9,209 nucleotides of DNA. Origin: RGIG3102 sp964369975 (GTDB taxonomy: Bacteria; Bacillota; Clostridia; Oscillospirales; Ruminococcaceae). The translations under genes were made by a program, and so were the position numbers. Under the pieces are notes generated by a model that was given only the letters and a program-made list of their open reading frames with translations, had not been told where the DNA came from and did not search any database. The stretch covers positions 1 through 9,209 of the forward strand of contig CAYJFZ010000032.1 in NCBI GenBank assembly GCA_964369975.1. Reading direction: 5' to 3'. Below, one piece after another: positions 6,088-9,209 of the stretch. Within the stretch, counting starts at the first letter, position 1. The number at the start of each line of letters is the position of its first letter.

Positions 6088-6504
6088 ATGAAAACACAAA
6101 TGAATTTAACACCTTCACGAGTTGAGGAACTTAGGGAGTTAGGTGTGGAGTTTACTGATACTATTAGTATGTGGATTACATTTATAGACAATCCACTTTC
6201 AATGGATGATTGGGAAATGACACAATCAGGTTTTATTGGTGAAGAGGTAATGAAATGCTTGCCTGCTCCCTCTCTACAAGAGCTGTTGGAAAAGTTGCCA
6301 AAGTTCATAACTATAGACGGTAAAAAGTATCGGTTAGTAATAGCATATACTAATAAAAACGAATTGACGGTATCATACGGTTATGGTATGTATATGTACA
6401 GGAGTACATTATTATGCGATTCTAATCCTCTCATCGCAACACTTATGTTACTGAAATGGGTAGCAATTAATCATCCTGACGATTTAATTAATAAAACAGA
6501 ATAA
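6088..6504 (+). CDS. MNLTPSRVEELRELGVEF-family protein, copy B, 138 aa
   Basis: Residues 5-22 are the shared MNLTPSRVEELRELGVEF block. The middle differs from copy A (WITFIDNPLSMDDWEMTQ). Residues about 55-72 read LPAPSLQELLEKLPKFI, where copy A has SAPSLQEMLYIIPKTI. The C-terminus NPLIATLMLLKWVAIN and LINKTE again match copy A. Conserved ends around a variable centre suggest a fixed scaffold with a changing binding surface, but that is inference. The start ATG 6088 adds only MKTQ before the shared block and is favoured over ATG 6100 by the ATGA position after an A-rich leader. It ends 2 nt before the next start. No membrane segment or metal site is visible, and the function is unknown. Confidence 0.85.
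   Translation: MKTQMNLTPSRVEELRELGVEFTDTISMWITFIDNPLSMDDWEMTQSGFIGEEVMKCLPAPSLQELLEKLPKFITIDGKKYRLVIAYTNKNELTVSYGYGMYMYRSTLLCDSNPLIATLMLLKWVAINHPDDLINKTE
6100..6153 (+). repeat. 54-bp paralogous block, copy B
   Basis: Partner of 4340-4393. The two blocks encode an identical 18-residue peptide with four synonymous changes, which marks a diverged gene duplication and not a recent copy. Confidence 0.85.
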
Positions 6505-6506
6505 AT

Positions 6507-6860
6507 ATGACTATTTCAATTATATTACTGACATTGTTTAGCGTGATAATAACGTACATCTTTTATAATATATTTAAGTGGCAATACAAATATAATAAAA
6601 TTAACAAAACTCTTCCGCTTTATAAAATTGGTGATTACTTAAGAGTGAAAGAATCAGGTGATGATCCTTTTGGGGACAAGTATTATCATGTCAAAATAAT
6701 AGACATTAAACAGAATCACAAAGGGGAATATTATGTTAAAACAAGAAATATATACTCTTGGGGAGCAGGTGTCGAAAGCTCAAATACAGCATATTTGATA
6801 TATGATATGTTTGACACGAAAAATATTATAAATGATTTACCCGAAAACAGTAATCTATGA
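6507..6860 (+). CDS. Membrane-anchored protein with possible SH3-like domain, 117 aa
   Basis: Residues about 3-23 form one hydrophobic helix (ISIILLTLFSVIITYIFYNIF) followed by basic residues (KWQYKYNKINK), which suggests an N-terminal anchor with the rest cytoplasmic. Residues 40-46 (KIGDYLR) begin a beta-rich domain: VKESG, then YHVKIIDIKQNHKGEYYVKTRN. The layout repeats that of the gene at 1155 (anchor, then KIGDFYIER). It lies between the copy B MNLTP gene (2-nt gap) and the copy B zinc ribbon (ATGA overlap at 6857-6860). In cassette A those two genes are adjacent, so this gene is an insertion in B or a loss from A. The function is unknown. Confidence 0.75.
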   Translation: MTISIILLTLFSVIITYIFYNIFKWQYKYNKINKTLPLYKIGDYLRVKESGDDPFGDKYYHVKIIDIKQNHKGEYYVKTRNIYSWGAGVESSNTAYLIYDMFDTKNIINDLPENSNL

Positions 6861-7222
6861 AAAAAATAAAAAAATGTCCTTTTTGCGGTGGCGTTGCAAC
6901 ACTTGTTCAATATATTAATTCTTATGTTCAATGTAAAGAGTGTCTTGCAAGCACTTCTACGTCTTACGATGAAGATATAGCTATCACTGTTTGGAACACC
7001 CGACTCGAACACAGAGGTAAGAGTGTCGAGATTAATTGGGAGCAAAGGAAATGGGATTTAGCGTCAGAGTTATACAATAAGATTAATGCAGAAATTTTTG
7101 CGCTTCATTGTAATAAAGAAATTGAATTTTCTTGCGAGCCTGCTGTAACACGAGCTGAATTCTGCGTAAAAGCAGCTGAGGTTTTTATTAACAGATACAA
7201 GGAGATGAATAATGAAAAGTAA
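6857..7222 (+). CDS. Lar-like zinc-ribbon protein, copy B, 121 aa
   Basis: A compact zinc ribbon is clear: C7-P-F-C10-G-G, then C26-K-E-C29, then TVWNTR (residues 44-49). Spacing here is nearer to classic Lar-type domains than in the gene at 4765. The second half begins INWEQRKWDLASELYNKINAE and continues with helical sequence ending NRYKEMNNEK. It corresponds to INWEQRRWSF in copy A, so both are the same two-part fusion. By analogy with Rac Lar it may counter host restriction, but this is a family-level guess. The gene opens in an ATGA overlap with the previous stop. AAGGAG at 7199-7204, inside its 3' end, serves the next start. Confidence 0.8.
   Translation: MKKIKKCPFCGGVATLVQYINSYVQCKECLASTSTSYDEDIAITVWNTRLEHRGKSVEINWEQRKWDLASELYNKINAEIFALHCNKEIEFSCEPAVTRAEFCVKAAEVFINRYKEMNNEK
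7199..7204 (+). promoter_or_regulatory. Shine-Dalgarno-like AAGGAG for the start at 7212
   Basis: AAGGAG lies 7 nt before ATG 7212, within the 3' end of the zinc-ribbon gene. It supports 7212 as the true start of the disrupted gene. Such a strong match is unusual here, where most starts have none. Confidence 0.55.
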
Positions 7223-7455
7223 AAGAGTAAAAAAAATTCTTCCTACAATAGTAGAGAGATATGAACTTGCGGGAAAAGGATTAGGAGAAGCTGTGGCTGA
7301 AACATTGACCGGTTTATGTTGAATTTGCTGAACAAGAGGCTGAGGAACAAGCGATAAAAGCGTTAAAACACGCGCTCAAACACTTCGATGTGACTTCTAC
7401 GCAGAGGGATGTAATAGGTCTGGTATTTGAAGAATTACTTAATAAAGGAGATTAG
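7212..7455 (+). pseudogene. Frame-disrupted MKSKRV / AEQEAEE gene, copy B
   Basis: From ATG 7212 the frame reads MKSKRVKKILPTIVERYELA and on to LTGLC, stopping at TGA 7320-7322 after 36 residues. The +1 frame then continues VYVEFAEQEAEEQAIKALKH and ends ELLNKGD at TAG 7453-7455. That second half aligns with the AEQEAEE core of the intact gene at 5448, and the first half with its MKSKR start, so one gene has been split by an indel. The +1 frame has a stop at 7306-7308, so the shift must fall between about 7309 and 7322. No good slippery heptamer is seen there, so programmed frameshifting is unlikely. A real mutation or a sequencing/assembly indel are the two options. The 11-nt upstream overlap ATGAAAAGTAA is identical to the one at 5448-5458. 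Confidence 0.75.
7444..7450 (+). promoter_or_regulatory. Shine-Dalgarno-like AAAGGAG for the start at 7459
   Basis: AAAGGAG lies 8 nt before ATG 7459 and inside the last codons of the disrupted gene. The spacing is ideal for anti-SD pairing and fixes the start at 7459 over the internal ATG 7465. Confidence 0.6.
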
Positions 7456-7458
7456 AAC

Positions 7459-7707
7459 ATGAGAATGATTAGAAGTAAATCAGAAAAAGAAATTATAAAG
7501 CGTATTCTCGCTAACTTTATAATTGTGAGAGATTTAATTTATAGTTCGAATTTAGATGTAAGGCAAGAGTGTGAGTGTATCGACCAATTGGTAAGCAATA
7601 TTTTTGACGTGTTATCTATATTTGATGCTGAGAATTTAATGCAACCTTATTTGTCACTTTACCCCTGCATCGAGGATAATATCGGGCGAAATAGAGTATG
7701 CAAATAA
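7459..7707 (+). CDS. Hypothetical protein, 82 aa, unrecognised
   Basis: The product starts MRMIRSKSEKEIIKRILANF and appears almost wholly helical: a basic amphipathic helix, then IIVRDLIYSS, then an acidic helix with two cysteines (ECECIDQLVSNIFDVLSIF). The final 14 residues, PCIEDNIGRNRVCK, are encoded largely by the 38-bp direct repeat. The tail may therefore have been acquired or be non-essential. The start is supported by AAAGGAG at 7444-7450. The 3' end overlaps the next start by 10 nt. I do not recognise a family; a small helical regulator or adaptor is possible but unproven. Confidence 0.7.
   Translation: MRMIRSKSEKEIIKRILANFIIVRDLIYSSNLDVRQECECIDQLVSNIFDVLSIFDAENLMQPYLSLYPCIEDNIGRNRVCK
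7663..7700 (+). repeat. 38-bp direct repeat ending in a start codon, copy 1
   Basis: Matches 8179-8216 at 37 of 38 positions (the exception is T7670 against A8186). The repeat ends exactly on ATG 7698-7700 and encodes PCIEDNIGRNRV at the end of the upstream gene. The sequence past the ATG is no longer clearly alike. Confidence 0.9.
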
Positions 7708-7973
7708 CAATAAAAACAGAAGAATTTGTACACATTCCAGATAGAAGTTATTATAACAACAATCTATATTGGCGAAAAGAGCAACCTTGTCCTCACAAGA
7801 GAGAGATTTACATCTTTGAGATATGTGACGAGTTTAGCAACACGTATGAGTTGTATGAGTGTGATAAATTTGGCGACAACAAGGTGTTACTTGGTTGTTA
7901 TACAGAAAGTGACTGTCCCGAATGGGGCAAGGTAGGAACATTGGAACTTGAATTTGGGCTAATGTGGACTTAA
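7698..7973 (+). CDS. Hypothetical cysteine-containing protein, 91 aa
   Basis: The product begins MQITIKTEEFVHIPDRSYY and ends LELEFGLMWT. It is acidic and beta-rich (EIYIFEICDEF; TYELYECDKFG; NKVLLGCYTE). Five cysteines lie at residues 31, 43, 55, 67 and 73. The first four are exactly 12 residues apart, without a CxxC pair, so classic zinc binding is doubtful. I do not recognise a firm family, though the YTESDCPEWG end looks phage-like to me. Its start codon is the last triplet of the 38-bp repeat, so its translation start region is shared with the gene at 8214. It overlaps the upstream stop by 10 nt. Confidence 0.75.
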   Translation: MQITIKTEEFVHIPDRSYYNNNLYWRKEQPCPHKREIYIFEICDEFSNTYELYECDKFGDNKVLLGCYTESDCPEWGKVGTLELEFGLMWT

Positions 7974-8016
7974 TAATTAAATAATTATAGACAACTATTA
8001 ATAAGAAAACAAAGTG

Positions 8017-8178
8017 ATGGACAACTTAACATTCGAATGTGTTACTTGTAAACATTGTGTTAAAAGCAGTTTTCAATCAATGTATTGCAATATCTCTAAC
8101 ACCATGACTACGACATCAATTAAAGGATGTAAATTCTATGAACGAGAGTACATAACATTTACAACAAATAGACTATAA
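8017..8178 (+). CDS. Small cysteine-rich (zinc-ribbon-like) protein, 53 aa
   Basis: This short gene fills the space between 7973 and 8179. Translation from ATG 8017 gives MDNLTFECVTCKHCV, then MYCNIS, then IKGCKFYERE, stopping at TAA 8176-8178. Cysteines fall at residues 8, 11, 14, 24 and 38, in the pattern CxxCxxC ... YC ... GCKFYE. I recall this layout from mini metal-binding proteins in Bacteroidales phages, where a CxxCK start and a 'GCxxYE' end are common. Zinc binding is a reasonable inference and the role is unknown. The stop is followed, in the same frame, by the second copy of the 38-bp repeat, so readthrough would add PCNEDNIGRNRV. Confidence 0.75.
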   Translation: MDNLTFECVTCKHCVKSSFQSMYCNISNTMTTTSIKGCKFYEREYITFTTNRL

Positions 8179-8216
8179 CCCTGCAACGAGGATAATATCG
8201 GGCGAAATAGAGTATG
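8179..8216 (+). repeat. 38-bp direct repeat ending in a start codon, copy 2
   Basis: Begins immediately after the TAA of the 53-aa gene and ends on ATG 8214-8216. It stays in the same reading register as copy 1 (PCNEDNIGRNRV, then TGA overlapping the ATG), though a stop now precedes it. Copy 2 therefore looks like the transplanted tail of a gene like the one at 7459. Confidence 0.9.
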
Positions 8217-8510
8217 AAAAAACAAGTAATGGATAACGTAATCCTTAATTACGTGGAACGCTCAAAATGGATTTATGATGACAACGACAATGAAATTACT
8301 ACGCATTTTAGATTATCGTTTTCATTCTTTAACAAGGAATATTATGCTGAAGTCAGTTTAGAGGATATTAACTTAGACTATAACTATGTAGGCTTAGAGG
8401 GAGATAGTGACCTATTTGACTCATTTCAAGACCTATGTGAAGATGGGTTGTGGGAGACTATTAAGACTGAATGTTTAGCACACGAAAAATGGATACGAGA
8501 TGAACAATAA
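8214..8510 (+). CDS. Hypothetical acidic protein, 98 aa
   Basis: The product begins MKKQVMDNVILNYVERSKWI and is strongly acidic afterwards (YDDNDNEITTHF; EDINLDYNYVGLEGDSDLFD; LCEDGLWETIKTECLAHEKW). The centre, FRLSFSFFNKEYYAEVSLED, reads as two beta strands. The C-terminus is helical. Very acidic small proteins of this size include DNA mimics that inhibit host nucleases, but composition alone does not show that here. Its start lies at the end of the 38-bp repeat, and its last 11 nt overlap the next start (ATGAACAATAA). I do not recognise a family. Confidence 0.75.
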   Translation: MKKQVMDNVILNYVERSKWIYDDNDNEITTHFRLSFSFFNKEYYAEVSLEDINLDYNYVGLEGDSDLFDSFQDLCEDGLWETIKTECLAHEKWIRDEQ

Positions 8511-8724
8511 AAAAGAATACGCAATAGGCGAGACCGTACAGATGGGTTTGGTGACTTTGGTGTGTGTGGAGGATGAAGATGATATGGGTTGCAAAGAGTG
8601 CCAATTTTGTGATATATGGAAAAGCATAGGGTGTGAATTTATATCAAATTATTTTGTAGGTAATTGCGCCAAAGAATCCCGCACCGACAACAAAGATGTG
8701 ATTTTCAGGTTAAAAGAAAAATAA
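8500..8724 (+). CDS. Small cysteine-rich phage-type protein, 74 aa
   Basis: I recognise the pattern of a small family found repeatedly in Bacteroidales phages and prophages. It has an IGETVQMGLVTLVCVE start, a CKECQFC motif (C31, C34, C37), then C45, then GNCAKESRTDNKDVIFRL (C56 with the RTDxKxVIF end). The five central cysteines probably hold one metal ion, with the N-terminal segment forming a short beta barrel. No function is established that I know of. Length is normal for the family. It opens 11 nt inside the upstream gene and ends 2 nt before the next ATG. Confidence 0.85.
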   Translation: MNNKKEYAIGETVQMGLVTLVCVEDEDDMGCKECQFCDIWKSIGCEFISNYFVGNCAKESRTDNKDVIFRLKEK

Positions 8725-8726
8725 AT

Positions 8727-9068
8727 ATGTGTAAATGCGCAATAAATGACTTCAATGATAATGGTAATAAGGTAATTCTTGAAGTACCTAATAATTTGAT
8801 TATAGAAAACACAGGTCGAAGGCAAACTAATATATGCATAGATAAATGTATGGTAGAAGAAATACAATATCTTTGGTCGCAAGGTATTAGGACTACTGGG
8901 TGTTGTTGTGGTCATAATTGGATGTATGGATATATAGGTGTTTATTTTGAAGATATACCTAAAATGAAGGCATTAGGGTATAAATCGCAGCGTAATTTTT
9001 CTAGAGGGATGGATTGTATGGATGAGGATAGTTTTTTTCCTAAAAAATACTATGTGTACAAAGATTAA
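8727..9068 (+). CDS. Phage-type protein with CCCGHN motif, 113 aa
   Basis: I take the start at ATG 8727, 2 nt after the previous stop. An in-frame ATG at 8664 would overlap the upstream gene by 61 nt and add a basic, atypical leader. The product has C2-K-C4 at the N-terminus, VILEVPNNLIIENTGRRQ, then C37 and C41. The diagnostic segment is LWSQGIRTTGCCCGHNWMYG (residues 49-68). 'GIxTxxxCCGHG'-type segments recur in small phage proteins and are probably metal sites, but their function is unknown to me. The C-terminal part (YIGVYFEDIPKMKALGY) ends in a lysine/tyrosine-rich tail. Six or more cysteines plus His63 could bind one or two zinc ions. Confidence 0.8.
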   Translation: MCKCAINDFNDNGNKVILEVPNNLIIENTGRRQTNICIDKCMVEEIQYLWSQGIRTTGCCCGHNWMYGYIGVYFEDIPKMKALGYKSQRNFSRGMDCMDEDSFFPKKYYVYKD

Positions 9069-9118
9069 AAAATTGTATAGCAAATAAAAGTAATTTTTAA
9101 ACTAAAAAGAAATAGATT

Positions 9119-9209
9119 ATGGAGCATAAATTTGAAATAACCGCTAAAATAGCCCACGACTATTTACAGCTTATTGAAACAAAAAATGGAGAGCAAATAA
9201 AAAGTTTAC
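9119..9209 (+). CDS. Start of a gene running off the right edge (partial)
   Basis: ATG 9119 opens a frame that continues to the window end without a stop, reading MEHKFEITAKIAHDYLQLIE and on to KNGEQIKSL. The fragment looks helical and polar. It follows a 50-nt A-rich spacer (9069-9118). Too little is visible to name it. Confidence 0.6.
   Translation, partial: MEHKFEITAKIAHDYLQLIETKNGEQIKSL

Noticed and set aside
7300..7322. Programmed ribosomal frameshift in the AEQEAEE gene
   Set aside because: The needed shift is +1 within about 14 nt. No slippery heptamer or RF2-like CTT TGA site is present, and the A8 run lies upstream of an in-frame stop in the target frame, so slippage there would not help.
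7726..7935. 69-codon forward ORF inside the gene at 7698
   Set aside because: It lies wholly within a better gene in another frame, starts internally and has no family resemblance.
7698..7973. Four cysteines spaced exactly 12 residues apart as an internal repeat
   Set aside because: The residues between the cysteines do not align with each other, so the spacing looks accidental.
8664..8726. Upstream ATG as start of the CCCGHN gene
   Set aside because: It would overlap the well-supported upstream gene by 61 nt and add a basic leader. ATG 8727 gives the common 2-nt gap.
1..9209. tRNA genes, CRISPR arrays, insertion sequences, recoded stop codons
   Set aside because: No cloverleaf-like or regularly spaced repeat structure, transposase or terminal inverted repeats were seen. 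TAA, TAG and TGA all serve as ordinary stops.

Overview
The window is about 9.2 kb of AT-rich DNA in which every credible gene lies on the + strand. Most genes are tiny (about 50-220 codons) and packed almost end to end, with 2-nt gaps or short stop/start overlaps. No ribosomal, metabolic, structural-virion or integrase gene is visible. Several products look like small protein families I recall as recurring hypothetical genes in phages and prophages of gut Bacteroidales: the LRPxSDL / 'GLAIDVNTL' family, the 'GMSVELRNG ... LLWERxEP.EMTLEQ' family, Lar-like CPFCG...AWNTR zinc ribbons, and the 'CKECQFC ... CAKESRTDxKDVIF' family. Most starts have an A/T-rich leader rather than a Shine-Dalgarno motif, which also fits Bacteroidota. 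I therefore read it as an accessory (early/moron-like) region of a Bacteroidales tailed phage or prophage. This rests on remembered family resemblance; no search was run.

Left block (1-3210): the end of a possible upstream gene, then an unrecognised 201-aa protein, two related LRP-motif proteins, a membrane-anchored small protein, a 58-aa SH3/KOW-like protein, a larger SH3-like protein and a 116-aa protein. The last one is interrupted by a 100-N scaffold gap flanked by identical 55-bp copies. Collapsing the gap and one copy restores a clean gene, so this is an assembly artefact. Two inverted repeats at 3215-3279 close this block.

Middle block (3298-7455): two unrecognised proteins, then two paralogous cassettes. 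Cassette A (4304-5934) holds an MNLTPSRVEELRELGVEF protein, a Lar-like zinc ribbon, a two-helix membrane protein, an 'AEQEAEE' coiled-coil protein and a one-helix membrane protein. Cassette B (6088-7455) holds the second MNLTPSRVEELRELGVEF protein, a membrane-anchored SH3-like protein, a second Lar-like zinc ribbon and a frame-disrupted 'AEQEAEE' gene. Matching gene families, matching order and an identical 11-nt junction sequence (ATGAAAAGTAA) point to duplication followed by divergence and exchange of the gene in between.

Right block (7459-9209): small acidic or cysteine-rich proteins. A 38-bp near-perfect direct repeat ends exactly at the start codons of two otherwise different genes (7698 and 8214). 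The window ends inside a further gene.

The genes probably form one or a few polycistronic units with translational coupling. The Lar-like proteins hint at a counter-defence (restriction alleviation) role. No complete, named defence or anti-defence system can be demonstrated from the sequence.
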